Of a stretch of 64,000 nt of DNA, positions 55,095 through 63,399 are shown piece after piece. Each line of letters opens with the position of its first letter. Positions within the stretch are counted from its first letter, which is position 1. The notes beneath the pieces were generated by a model, which saw nothing but the letters and a program-made list of their open reading frames with translations, did no database searches and was not told the origin of the DNA. The position numbers were made by a program, and so were the translations under genes. The stretch spans positions 1 through 64,000 of the forward strand of contig NZ_CP092891.1 in NCBI RefSeq assembly GCF_026559675.1, in the 5' to 3' direction. Source of the stretch: Microbacterium oxydans. GTDB taxonomy: Bacteria > Actinomycetota > Actinomycetes > Actinomycetales > Microbacteriaceae.

Positions 55095-55943
55095 CTATCG
55101 ACGGGGCAGGTAGCGGTCCAGGTGCTCGAACGGCGGCTGGGATGAGAGGTGCGACACCGCGGCCGATCCGACAGCGCAGGCGGCCGCGAGGGCGTCGACG
55201 GGCGTGTGGCCGGAGCGCAGGGCGAGCACGAGTGCGGCGCAGAACGCGTCGCCGGCCCCGACCGTGTTGACCGCCTCGGCGGGAACGCCTTCCGCGCGGG
55301 CGATCTCCTCGCCGCGGCGATACAGGGCAGCCCCGGCGGCCCCGTAGGTCACCGCGACGAGCGCGGCCTCGGCGAGCTCGGGCATGAGCTCCCGCTCGGT
55401 CTCGTTCACGATGAACAGGTCGACCCGGCGAAGCAGCTCGACCGGCAGGGGGCGGGCGGGAGCGGCGTTGACGGCGAGGAAGCCCTCAGCCGTGGCGGCG
55501 ACCTCCTGCACCACGGACAGCGCGATCTCCAGCTGCATGAGCACGGCTTCGTCGGCGGAGAAGGTCACGCCGTCCAGAGACACGTGGTCGTTGGCCCCTG
55601 AGCAGACGGCGATCTGGTTCTCGGCGTCGGCGTCCACGACGATCAGGGCGGTTCCGGTGGGGGTGTCGACCGTGCGAAGGGCGGTCGTGTCCACGCCGGC
55701 TCGGTCGAGCTCCGCACGTGTCCAGGCGCCGTCGGAGTCGGCGCCGACGGCGCCGACCATCCGCACCCGTCCGCCCAGCTTCGCGGCGGCGACCGCCTGA
55801 TTCGCCCCCTTGCCGCCGAGGTCGCGGGACAGCCGTCCACCCGCCACGGTCTCGCCGGCGGTGGGGAGGCGATCGACGAACGCCGTGATGTCGACGTTCG
55901 CGCTTCCGACGACGACGACGGAAGGAAGGGGCGAGGGAGCCAT
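55095..55943 (-). CDS. rbsK: PfkB-family ribokinase
   Basis: A 282-aa sugar kinase phosphorylating ribose at O-5. The N-terminal GSANVDITAFVDRLP, GGKGANQAVAAAKLGG and C-terminal catalytic NTVGAGDAFCAAL motifs are clear, with D in GAGD as base. It diverges from the nucleoside hydrolase gene around a LacI-type operator. Ribose released by the hydrolase is therefore its likely substrate. Confidence 0.9.
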   Translation of the reverse strand: MAPSPLPSVVVVGSANVDITAFVDRLPTAGETVAGGRLSRDLGGKGANQAVAAAKLGGRVRMVGAVGADSDGAWTRAELDRAGVDTTALRTVDTPTGTALIVVDADAENQIAVCSGANDHVSLDGVTFSADEAVLMQLEIALSVVQEVAATAEGFLAVNAAPARPLPVELLRRVDLFIVNETERELMPELAEAALVAVTYGAAGAALYRRGEEIARAEGVPAEAVNTVGAGDAFCAALVLALRSGHTPVDALAAACAVGSAAVSHLSSQPPFEHLDRYLPRR

Positions 55944-56018
55944 GAGAGCTGCTTTCGAGTCGTGGCGGTCAGGGGTGGAACGCCGGCGCACCTGTCGACT
56001 TGACGTTCCTCAAAGAAA

Positions 56019-56036
56019 GTGTAAACGTTTACGCAC
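56019..56036. promoter_or_regulatory. LacI-family operator between ribokinase and nucleoside hydrolase
   Basis: GTGTAAACGTTTACGCAC is a near-perfect palindrome centred on C-G, with one mismatched pair. It closely matches LacI/CcpA-type operators (TGTAAACGTTTACG core). It lies between the divergent ribokinase and nucleoside hydrolase genes and could repress both. The LacI gene at 56994-58004 is the obvious candidate regulator. Confidence 0.78.
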
Positions 56037-56057
56037 ACGCGAATGCAAAGGAGCACC

Positions 56058-56990
56058 ATGACCATCCCCGTCCTTCTCGACTGCGATCCCGGCCACGACG
56101 ACGTCTTCGCCATCTGGCTCGCGGCCGGAAACGACGCCATCGACCTCCGCGGTGTGACCACCGTCGGGGGCAACGGCTACCTCGAGCACACCACCCGCAA
56201 CGCGCGCATCGCCCTCACCGTCGCGGGGGTCACGGACGTCCCCGTCGCAGCGGGCGCAGCGAAGCCGCTCACCCGCGAGCTGACCCCCGGTTCGTGGATC
56301 CACGGCGACAACGCTCTCGGCGGCCCGGTCCTGCCGGAGCCCACGGTCCCCCTGGACTCCCGTCCTGCCGTGCGGTTCCTGGCCGACACGCTCGCGGCGT
56401 CGTCCGAGCCGATCACCGTGATCCCCACGGGCCCGCTCACCAACATCGCACTCCTCCTCCAGGAGCACCCCGACGTGAAGGAGCAGATCAAGGAGATCAT
56501 CTGGATGGGTGGCTCGACCGGTCGGGGGAACGTCGGCGCGTACCCGGAGTTCAACGCGTGGGCTGATCCGGAAGCTGCCGCGGTGGTGTTCGCCTCGGGC
56601 GTGCCCCTGACCATGGTGGGGCTCAACATCTCGCACCAGGCCCTGATCACCGAAGGCGTGATCCAGCGGATCGCCGCCGTCGGGAACACGACCTCGGCGT
56701 TCGGCATCGAGCTGCTGCGCTTCTTCTGCAGCACCTACGAGAAGGCGGAAGGCATGCCGGAGGGGCCGCTCCACGACCCCATCACCGTCGCGATCGCGAT
56801 CGACCGTGCGGTCGCAACGGTTCAGCGCACCCACGTCGACATCGAGACGGCGGGCGAGTTCACCGCCGGAGCGACCTGCGTCGATCTCCACGACATGCTG
56901 GGAAAGGAGCCGAACGCCGACGTCGCGATCACTCTCGACGTGGAGCGGTTCTGGGACCTGGTGACCGATGCTGTCGGCGCACTGGCCTGA
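56058..56990 (+). CDS. Inosine-uridine preferring nucleoside hydrolase
   Basis: A 310-aa enzyme cleaving ribonucleosides to base and ribose. The calcium-binding D8-C-D10-P-G-H-D14-D15 motif at the N-terminus is diagnostic, and the C-terminal HDPITVA supplies the catalytic/metal histidine and aspartate. I prefer ATG 56058, which has AAGGAG six bases upstream, over ATG 56043. It lies with ribokinase, LacI and an MFS transporter in a nucleoside-use cluster. Confidence 0.93.
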   Translation: MTIPVLLDCDPGHDDVFAIWLAAGNDAIDLRGVTTVGGNGYLEHTTRNARIALTVAGVTDVPVAAGAAKPLTRELTPGSWIHGDNALGGPVLPEPTVPLDSRPAVRFLADTLAASSEPITVIPTGPLTNIALLLQEHPDVKEQIKEIIWMGGSTGRGNVGAYPEFNAWADPEAAAVVFASGVPLTMVGLNISHQALITEGVIQRIAAVGNTTSAFGIELLRFFCSTYEKAEGMPEGPLHDPITVAIAIDRAVATVQRTHVDIETAGEFTAGATCVDLHDMLGKEPNADVAITLDVERFWDLVTDAVGALA

Positions 56991-56993
56991 CGC

Positions 56994-58004
56994 TCAGGGG
57001 GCGGGCGACGTGGACTCGGCCACTCTGAGGCTCGGCGCGAGGCGGCGGAGCACGTACGGCGAGTCGGGGTCGTCCATCCTCCGCACCAGCGCCTCGGTGG
57101 CTTCTCGCGCGAGGTCGTCGAAGGGCTGCACCACGGTCGTCAGCCTCGGCTCGCAGACATCCGCCAGCATGGTGCCGTCGAAGCCGGTCACCTGCACGTC
57201 TTCGGGCACGCGCGTGCCGGCGCGCTTCAGCGCGGCGATGACACCGGCGGCCACCAGGTCGTCTCCCGCCACGATCGCGTCGGGGAGGGGGCCGCGGGCC
57301 AACAGCGTCCGCACCGCGCTCTCACCGAACTCCAGCAGGTACTCCCCGAAGACGTTCACCTCCTGCGGCAGGGACCGCGTGCGCACGGTCGCCTCGAACG
57401 CCGCCCGTCGTTCGCGCCCGACCGAGGTCACGTCGTTGCCCGAGACCAGGACGACCCGCTCGGCCCCGCGGGAGACCACGTGCGCGACCGCGAGCTCGAT
57501 GCCCTCGTCGTTGTCCACGCCGATGAAGTCGGCCGGGAGGTCGAGCACGTGACGGTCGAGCTGCACGAGGGGAACCCGGCGGGCGGTGTCGGCGACCGCG
57601 TCGAAGGAGAGCTCGGCATCCGACGGGACGACGAACACGCCTTCGACCCGTCTCTCGACCAGCATGCGCAGCCGGTCGCTCTCGCGCTCGACGTCGCCGT
57701 GGGAGTCGGCGATGACGAGGTCGAACCCGCGGCGCTGCAGATGGTCCTCGAGGCGGTGGATGAGCTCACCGTAGAAGGGGTTGCTGATGACGGGGACGAC
57801 GACGCCGATGGTGGCCCCGGTGCCGGCCCGCAGGCCGCGCCCGATGAGGTTCACCCGGTATCCGAGTCGTTCGGCCACCTCGGCGACGTGCTCGGCCGTG
57901 CGTGACGAGACGCGGTCCTTGCCGTTCAGGGCCCGTGAGACCGTCGCGATGGACACTCCGGCAGCGGCGGCCACCTCGTGCAGCGTGACTGACGCTCTCT
58001 TCAC
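56994..58004 (-). CDS. LacI-family transcriptional regulator
   Basis: A 336-aa regulator: the N-terminal helix-turn-helix (VTLHEVAAAAGVSIATVSRALNG) and hinge lead to a periplasmic-binding-like effector domain. I choose GTG 58004 (MKRASVTLHEV, with GAGG upstream); a GTG 13 codons earlier is the alternative. It converges on the nucleoside hydrolase gene and diverges from the MFS gene, and operators lie at both flanks. Ribose or a nucleoside is the likely effector. Confidence 0.9.
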   Translation of the reverse strand: MKRASVTLHEVAAAAGVSIATVSRALNGKDRVSSRTAEHVAEVAERLGYRVNLIGRGLRAGTGATIGVVVPVISNPFYGELIHRLEDHLQRRGFDLVIADSHGDVERESDRLRMLVERRVEGVFVVPSDAELSFDAVADTARRVPLVQLDRHVLDLPADFIGVDNDEGIELAVAHVVSRGAERVVLVSGNDVTSVGRERRAAFEATVRTRSLPQEVNVFGEYLLEFGESAVRTLLARGPLPDAIVAGDDLVAAGVIAALKRAGTRVPEDVQVTGFDGTMLADVCEPRLTTVVQPFDDLAREATEALVRRMDDPDSPYVLRRLAPSLRVAESTSPAP

Positions 58005-58059
58005 AACGACCTCGATCTCCACCGGTGCCGTCGGCGACACCACGACTCAAAGATAGGGC

Positions 58060-58079
58060 GTGCGTAAAGGATTACGCAC
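58060..58079. promoter_or_regulatory. LacI-family operator between lacI-type gene and MFS gene
   Basis: GTGCGTAA (58060-58067) and TTACGCAC (58072-58079) form perfect 8-bp arms around AGGA. It is related to, but not identical with, the 56019 operator: both share GTRNGTAA-like outer arms. It lies in the divergent spacer of the LacI and MFS genes, consistent with autoregulation and control of the transporter. Confidence 0.78.
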
Positions 58080-58115
58080 ACCGCCAGCCAACGAATCAAC
58101 ACGAAGAAGTGAGTT

Positions 58116-59534
58116 ATGACCAGACAAGCAGAAGCGGTCCGCACCCGATCGAGCGTGGTGCCCCTGATGATCGCGCTCCTCGCCGCGTGCCTCGCGTTCC
58201 AGCTGAACGCCAGCATGCTGAGCCCGGCTCTCGTGACGATGGAGCGGGAGCTCGCGGCGACGTCGACCGAGATCGCGGCGACCCAGACCGTCTTCTTCAC
58301 GGCTGCTGCGCTGTTCACCCTGTTCCTCCCGCGCCTGGGAGATCTGATCGGTCGGCGGCGCGTGCTGGTCGGGATGCTGCTGGTGATGGCGGTGGGCTGT
58401 GTCGTCGCGGCGCTGGCGACCAACGTCCCCATGCTCTTCATCGGCCGTCTCATCCAGGGCGTGTCCGGCCCGGTGGTCCCGCTGTGCCTGATCATGCTGC
58501 GCGCACAAGTGAAGGACCCGAAGGCCTACGGCACGCTGCTGGGCGTCGTGACGGCGGTCAACGGGGGGATCGCCGGCGGTGACGCGCTGCTCGGCGGGTA
58601 TCTTGCGACCAACCACGGATTCGCCTCGATCTTCTGGACGATGGCGGGCGTCGCCGTGGTCGCCGCCCTCGTGGTGCGCTCCCTCGCCCCCGAGACCATG
58701 GCCGACGACCGGCCGCGAATGGACTGGTGGGGCGCGCTCCTGCTGGTGGTGTCGGTGGGCTCGATGCTCGTCGCGGTGAACGAGCTGGGCCGGCTGGCGG
58801 ATGCGGATGTGGTGCTCGTCGTCGTCCTCGCGGTCGTGGCGATCGTTTCCTTCCTCTCCTTCTGGAAGCTCCAGGGCACGATCCGCGATCCTCTCGTCTC
58901 GACGACGCAGCTGCGGCAGCGCTCGACCTGGGCGCTGGCTGCGACCTCGCTCCTCACCCTCTCGGGGATCTTCGCGGTCATGAACGGCGTGGTCCCGGCG
59001 CTGGCGCAGGACTCGGCGATGGGCCTCGCCATGAGCGCGGAAGAGGTGTCCCTCTGGATCCTGATGCCGTACGCGCTCGCCGGACTGCTCATGGGTCCCC
59101 TCAGCGGCCGACTCGCCGCCACCCTCGGGTACCGCACGATGCTGCGGATCGGCCTGGGTGGCACGGTCGTCGTGCTCGGGCTCATGGTGGCGAACGTCGA
59201 CACCTCTTCGCGGCTCGTGCTGCTGCTGCTCTCGGTCGCCGTCGGCATCACCTACGCGGGCATCGGCAACATCATGCTCAACGGTCTCGGCGTCGTGCTG
59301 TCCCCGAAGGAGCGTCCCGGTTCGCTTCCCGGCTTGAACACGGGCGCCATCAATCTCGGCGCGGGGCTGAGCTTCGTCATCATCTATGCCGCACAGACGT
59401 CGTTCGCCGCGGCGTCGGGTGACGCGGCAGCGGGCTATGTCGCCGCCCTCATCACGGGTGCCGTCGTGCTCGTCGGAGCGCTGGTCTTCTCGCTCTTCAT
59501 CCCGAAGCCCGTACACGCGGAGCTGTCGCGATAG
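58116..59534 (+). CDS. MFS transporter (DHA-type, probable nucleoside-related)
   Basis: A 472-aa major facilitator with about 14 membrane segments. The loop 2-3 motif (RLGDLIGRRRVLVG) is conserved and GRLIQGVSGPVVPLC marks helix 4. GAAGAAGTGAG precedes the ATG. Sequence type resembles drug:H+ antiporters, but the LacI-controlled context with nucleoside hydrolase and ribokinase suggests transport of a nucleoside or related compound. The direction of transport is not established. Confidence 0.82.
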   Translation: MTRQAEAVRTRSSVVPLMIALLAACLAFQLNASMLSPALVTMERELAATSTEIAATQTVFFTAAALFTLFLPRLGDLIGRRRVLVGMLLVMAVGCVVAALATNVPMLFIGRLIQGVSGPVVPLCLIMLRAQVKDPKAYGTLLGVVTAVNGGIAGGDALLGGYLATNHGFASIFWTMAGVAVVAALVVRSLAPETMADDRPRMDWWGALLLVVSVGSMLVAVNELGRLADADVVLVVVLAVVAIVSFLSFWKLQGTIRDPLVSTTQLRQRSTWALAATSLLTLSGIFAVMNGVVPALAQDSAMGLAMSAEEVSLWILMPYALAGLLMGPLSGRLAATLGYRTMLRIGLGGTVVVLGLMVANVDTSSRLVLLLLSVAVGITYAGIGNIMLNGLGVVLSPKERPGSLPGLNTGAINLGAGLSFVIIYAAQTSFAAASGDAAAGYVAALITGAVVLVGALVFSLFIPKPVHAELSR

Positions 59535-59552
59535 CGTCCCCCGACGGGTGAG

Positions 59553-59585
59553 CGCCCTTCCGATCCGATCCGGGTCGGGAGGGCG
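59553..59585 (+). terminator. Terminator after the MFS gene
   Basis: A 14-bp stem with two G-T pairs (59553-59566 with 59572-59585) and a 5-base loop, followed by TTCCT. It isolates the nucleoside cluster from the next operon. Confidence 0.8.
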
Positions 59586-59650
59586 TTCCTCGTCGTGGCC
59601 GCCCGACCCGGATGCCGTCTCGTTGCGCTCTCAGGTCAGCGAGCTATACT

Positions 59651-59682
59651 GAACAATAGATCACCAGCCCGCACTATTGTTC
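59651..59682. promoter_or_regulatory. Inverted-repeat operator upstream of the FGGY kinase gene
   Basis: GAACAATAG (59651-59659) and CTATTGTTC (59674-59682) are perfect 9-bp arms separated by 14 bases. Outer ACTGAAC (59648-59654) and GTTCAGT (59686-59692) form a second, wider inverted pair. The site overlaps the ribosome-binding region just before the kinase start. The SorC-type regulator downstream (62331-63242) is the best candidate to bind it. Confidence 0.72.
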
Positions 59683-59692
59683 GGAGTTCAGT

Positions 59693-61237
59693 GTGCAGAG
59701 CCGCACTCGCATCATCCTCGGCGTCGACGCCGGGACCACCTCGGTGAAGACCGTCGCGTTCGACCTCGACGGCCGCATCGCGAGCGTGTCCCGCTCGAGC
59801 GTCCGCGTCCAGCGCTCGGACGACGGCCGCGCCGAAGCCGACATGGATCACATCTGGGATGCCGCGGCATCCACCATCACGGCGGTCGTCGAGGAGATCG
59901 GCGATGCCGAGATCGTGGCGCTCGGCGTGACCGGCCAGGGTGACGGCGCCTGGCTCGTCGACGCCGACGGACGGCCGGCAGGCCCCGCCGCGCTCTGGTT
60001 GGACGGACGCGCCCACGCGCGACTGGACGACTGGCTGGGCGACGGACGCGCCGACGCCGTGCACGAGGCCACCGGCTCGCCCCTGTTCGCCGGCGCGCTG
60101 CCGATCCTCGTCGACGAGCTGATGGCCGCCGACCCGAGCCTCCGCGACTGCGCCGCCACCCAGCTCAACTGCAAGGACTGGCTGCGCTTCAAGCTCACGG
60201 GTCGCCGCGCGACCGATCCGAGCGAGGCGTCTCGCACCTACCTCCACACCGGCACGGGAGCGTACGCCGACGGACTCTTCGCCGCGCTCGGACAGGAGCA
60301 CGTGCGCGACCTGCTCCCCGAGGTGCTCGACCCGCAGCAGATCGCCGGACCGGTCGACCCCCACGTGGCGGCGGCTCTGGGCCTGCCCGAAGGTCTGCCC
60401 GTCGTCGTCGGCGTGGTGGACACCGCGGCTGCCGGTGTGGGACTCGGCGTCCTCGACGACGGCCGCGGCTACGCCATCCTCGGCACCACGAGCCTCGTCG
60501 GCATCAACCACGCGTCGCGTGCGGACGTGCGCACCGAGTCGAGCATCGTCCTGGCCACCGGTCGCGGCAGCCAGGTGCTGGAATCGATGGCGCCGATGAC
60601 CGGAACCCCCAACCTCGACTGGGTGCGCGCCACGCTGGGCCTCGACGACGAGGACTGGGTCGTCGTCGAGAAGCAGGCCGTCGCCGTGCCTCCCGGGAGC
60701 GGTGGGGTCATCTACCTCCCCTACGGCGCGCCGAGCGGGGAACGGGCGCCCTTCTTCGCGCCCGATGCCTCGGCCTCCTGGCTCGGCATGAGCGTGACCA
60801 CGACCTCGGGTCAGCTGCTGCGCAGCGTGTACGAGGGCCTCGCCTTCAGCCTGCGCGAATCGACCGAGGCGCTGGGTCTCGACGGCCCCCTCCTCGTGTG
60901 CGGCGGAGGCTCGGACTCCGACCTCCTCTGCGCGATCCTCGCCGACGTCACGGCGCGCGACATCGTCCGCCAGGACGAGCCCGAGGTCGGTGCCCGGGGA
61001 GTCGCGACGCTCGCGATGGCGGCGGTCGGCCTGGCGGACGACCTCCACGACGCCTCGCGACGCCTGACGCCGTCGACCACCACCTTCCGCCCGGACTCCG
61101 CACGCGTCGCCCTGTATGACGAGGCGTACTCCCTCTTCATCGCCACGCGCGACGCGCTGCGGCCGCACTGGCCCGGACTCCGTCACCTGCGCGAGAGCGC
61201 GGGCCACGCGGATCCTTCGGCGTCCCACGCTCACTGA
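59693..61237 (+). CDS. FGGY-family carbohydrate kinase
   Basis: A 514-aa sugar/polyol kinase. The N-terminal phosphate-binding V-D-A-G-T-T-S motif (residues 10-16), WLDGRA region near residues 102-107 and C-terminal adenosine-binding CGGGSDSDLLCAILAD fit the family. The GTG start at 59693 follows CGGAG and sits at the edge of an inverted-repeat operator. It resembles EryA- and YoaC-like kinases rather than glycerol kinase. With a 2-hydroxyacid dehydrogenase and a CsbX-like permease it probably starts a polyol or modified-sugar pathway. Confidence 0.88.
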   Translation: MQSRTRIILGVDAGTTSVKTVAFDLDGRIASVSRSSVRVQRSDDGRAEADMDHIWDAAASTITAVVEEIGDAEIVALGVTGQGDGAWLVDADGRPAGPAALWLDGRAHARLDDWLGDGRADAVHEATGSPLFAGALPILVDELMAADPSLRDCAATQLNCKDWLRFKLTGRRATDPSEASRTYLHTGTGAYADGLFAALGQEHVRDLLPEVLDPQQIAGPVDPHVAAALGLPEGLPVVVGVVDTAAAGVGLGVLDDGRGYAILGTTSLVGINHASRADVRTESSIVLATGRGSQVLESMAPMTGTPNLDWVRATLGLDDEDWVVVEKQAVAVPPGSGGVIYLPYGAPSGERAPFFAPDASASWLGMSVTTTSGQLLRSVYEGLAFSLRESTEALGLDGPLLVCGGGSDSDLLCAILADVTARDIVRQDEPEVGARGVATLAMAAVGLADDLHDASRRLTPSTTTFRPDSARVALYDEAYSLFIATRDALRPHWPGLRHLRESAGHADPSASHAH

Positions 61238-61262
61238 CCATCTCCTCCTCGAAAGAAGACAC

Positions 61263-62273
61263 ATGACTGAACAGTCCCGCCCGAAGGTGCTCATCACCGC
61301 TCCGTTCGACGCCGCGATCGCCGACTCCCTCGCCGACGCCTTCGACGTCACGCTGGTCGACCCGACCATGGACGGCGGATCGCTCGCGGACCGCGGGGTC
61401 GACGAGTCGCTCGCTGCGGCGGACGTCGTGATCGCCGAGCTCGACGTCGTCGACGAGGCGGCCCTCGCCAAGGCGCCCGACCTCAAGGCCGTCGTGTCGT
61501 GCCGCGCCAAGCCGGCGAACGTCGACCTCGACGCCTGCACGGCGCGCGGCATCCCCGTCTTCACCACTCCCGGTCGCAACGCCGGCGTCACGGCCGACCT
61601 GAGCTTCGCACTGCTCCTGGCCACCGTGCGCAAGGTGAGCGAGTCCGAGCGCTGGCTGCGCGCGGGCAACTGGAGCGAGCGCGACGTGTTCGAGCCGTAC
61701 GAGATCTTCCGCTCCATCGGCCTCGACGGCCGCACCCTCGGCGTCCTCGGCGGCGGGGCCGTCGGCCGCCGCATGGTCTCCCGCGCCCGGGGCTTCGGCA
61801 TGACCGTCAAGGTGTACGACCCCTTCCTCGCCCCGGATGCGTTCGGCGACGAGGCCAGCGTGGTCTCCCTCGACGAGGTGCTCTCCACGTCTGACATCGT
61901 CACGGTCCACGTGCCCCTGATGCCGGAGACCGAGGGCCTGCTGGGTGAGCGCGAGCTCGCGCTGCTGCGCCCCGACGCGTTCCTGATCAACGCCGGCCGC
62001 GCGGCCATCATCGACGAGCAGGCCCTGATGACCGTGCTGCGCGAGCACCGGATCGCCGGCGCCGGATTCGACGTCTTCTACGAGGAGCCGCTCCCCCGCG
62101 ACCACGAGCTGTTCACCTTCGACGACGTCACGATGACGCCGCACATCGCGGGGGCATCCGACGACGTCATCGTCGAGCACTCGCGCATCGCCGCCGCCGC
62201 TCTGCGCGCCTGGCTCGCCGGTCAGCGGGTCCCCGGCACCGCGAACGAGAAGGCGCTCGCCGCCGCGGGCTAG
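61263..62273 (+). CDS. D-isomer 2-hydroxyacid dehydrogenase
   Basis: A 336-aa NAD-dependent dehydrogenase of the phosphoglycerate dehydrogenase family. The nucleotide-binding GVLGGGAVGRRM replaces the usual GxGxxG with GGGAVG. Catalytic R246 (NAGR), E275 (in FYEEPLP) and H294 (TPHIAG) are present. It lies 25 bases after the kinase gene, so it probably acts on the phosphorylated product. The pairing parallels yoaD/yoaC of Bacillus subtilis. Confidence 0.88.
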   Translation: MTEQSRPKVLITAPFDAAIADSLADAFDVTLVDPTMDGGSLADRGVDESLAAADVVIAELDVVDEAALAKAPDLKAVVSCRAKPANVDLDACTARGIPVFTTPGRNAGVTADLSFALLLATVRKVSESERWLRAGNWSERDVFEPYEIFRSIGLDGRTLGVLGGGAVGRRMVSRARGFGMTVKVYDPFLAPDAFGDEASVVSLDEVLSTSDIVTVHVPLMPETEGLLGERELALLRPDAFLINAGRAAIIDEQALMTVLREHRIAGAGFDVFYEEPLPRDHELFTFDDVTMTPHIAGASDDVIVEHSRIAAAALRAWLAGQRVPGTANEKALAAAG

Positions 62274-62288
62274 GACGTCCTCCGGGAG

Positions 62289-62318
62289 GCGGATCGCGCG
62301 CGCCGGCGCGCGGTCCGC
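62289..62318. terminator. Terminator between converging dehydrogenase and SorC genes
   Basis: A 13-bp stem with one G-T pair (62289-62301 with 62306-62318) and a 4-base loop. It lies in the 57-base gap between two converging stop codons and may serve both strands. Confidence 0.75.
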
Positions 62319-62330
62319 TCCCGCGTGCCG

Positions 62331-63242
62331 TCAGCTGAGCAGGGCGGTGACGGTGTTCGAGTCGGTGACGAGCATGTTGACCATGCCGCTGGCGAGGGCC
62401 GCCCGCACCGCCTCCACCTTCGCCGCGCCCGCGGCGATCGCCAGGCGGTGCGGGATGGCGCGGAGCTGGTCGAGGTCGAGTCCGACGACGCGTGCATCGA
62501 GCTCTCCGCGCACCGGAGCTCCGGAGGCGTCGAAGAACCGACCCCCGATGTCGCCGATCGCGCCGGCTTCGAGGAGTGCGGTGCGCTCGTTCTCGCTCAG
62601 CGACCCGAACAGGAGTCCGCGGGTGTCGTGGGTGCTGCCGATGCCCGCGATCAGAGTGGTCGCCTCCGCGGCGCGCGCCAGCACATCGCGCACGCCCGGA
62701 TCGGCGTAGGCGCTCTCGGCGGCCTGCGGTGTCGCGGCGACGAGCGGGGCCGGCAGGTGGAACGCCGAGCCGTCCGTCCGCTGTGCGAGCGCGATGGTCA
62801 GCTCGTGCGGGTTGGCGCCGTGGGCGAGTCCGCTGCTCGACCCGGTGAGCGGCACGAAACGGGCGCCCAGCGCGCGGGCCGGGAACGCCTCCACCACGGC
62901 GGCCACCGCGGTGGAGAGACCCATCGCGACGGTGGTGTCCTTCTCGATGACGCTCGCGAGCGCCTCGGCGCCCACCGTGGCCATCGCCCTCGACGCCTTC
63001 GCGGGGTCGTCGACGCTCGGGGCGATCCAAGCCTGACGCAGCCCGAAGCGGTTGAGGAGGGCCTGCTCCTCGGCGGCGAAGAGCGATTCCTCCACGTGCA
63101 CGATGATCTCGACCATGCCGGAGTCGCGGGCCTCGGCGAGGAGCCTCGTCACCCGGACACGGGACAGACCGAGCGCGTCGGCGATTTCCTGGTGCGTGAG
63201 CCCCAGCTCGTAGTACATGCGCGCCACGCGACCCATCAGCAT
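62331..63242 (-). CDS. SorC/DeoR-type sugar-binding transcriptional regulator
   Basis: About 303 aa: an N-terminal helix-turn-helix (ELGLTHQEIADALGLSRVRV, described as residues ~11-30) and a SorC sugar-phosphate-binding domain. GGGAGG lies nine bases before ATG 63242; TTG 63296 and ATG 63251 are alternatives. It diverges from the permease gene and converges on the dehydrogenase gene, a typical layout for a local regulator of polyol genes such as EryD or LsrR relatives. Confidence 0.87.
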   Translation of the reverse strand: MLMGRVARMYYELGLTHQEIADALGLSRVRVTRLLAEARDSGMVEIIVHVEESLFAAEEQALLNRFGLRQAWIAPSVDDPAKASRAMATVGAEALASVIEKDTTVAMGLSTAVAAVVEAFPARALGARFVPLTGSSSGLAHGANPHELTIALAQRTDGSAFHLPAPLVAATPQAAESAYADPGVRDVLARAAEATTLIAGIGSTHDTRGLLFGSLSENERTALLEAGAIGDIGGRFFDASGAPVRGELDARVVGLDLDQLRAIPHRLAIAAGAAKVEAVRAALASGMVNMLVTDSNTVTALLS

Positions 63243-63289
63243 GCTGAACATCCTCCCATGCCGCCTCGTCCGGCCGCCGTCCGCCCTGC

Positions 63290-63330
63290 TTGACAATTGC
63301 GCGACTCATGCCCAAGATGGCCATGGGCAT
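63290..63330 (+). promoter_or_regulatory. Promoter with overlapping inverted repeat upstream of the permease
   Basis: TTGACA (63290-63295) and CAAGAT (63313-63318) are spaced by 17 bases, a good -35/-10 pair. ATGCCCA (63308-63314) and TGGGCAT (63324-63330) form a perfect 7-bp inverted repeat with a 9-base spacer overlapping the -10. A repressor bound there would block the permease promoter; the divergent SorC regulator is the candidate. Confidence 0.6.
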
Positions 63331-63399
63331 TCGTTCACGTCGCTGCACAAATGTACACCACTACCCCGAAATCTCTACGCGCTCAACGAGGAGACACCC

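Noticed and set aside
59535..59692. Possible SAM riboswitch before the yoaCD-like genes
   Set aside because: I looked for the multi-helix leader expected by analogy with B. subtilis. The 158-base spacer contains only a terminator hairpin and an operator-like inverted repeat.
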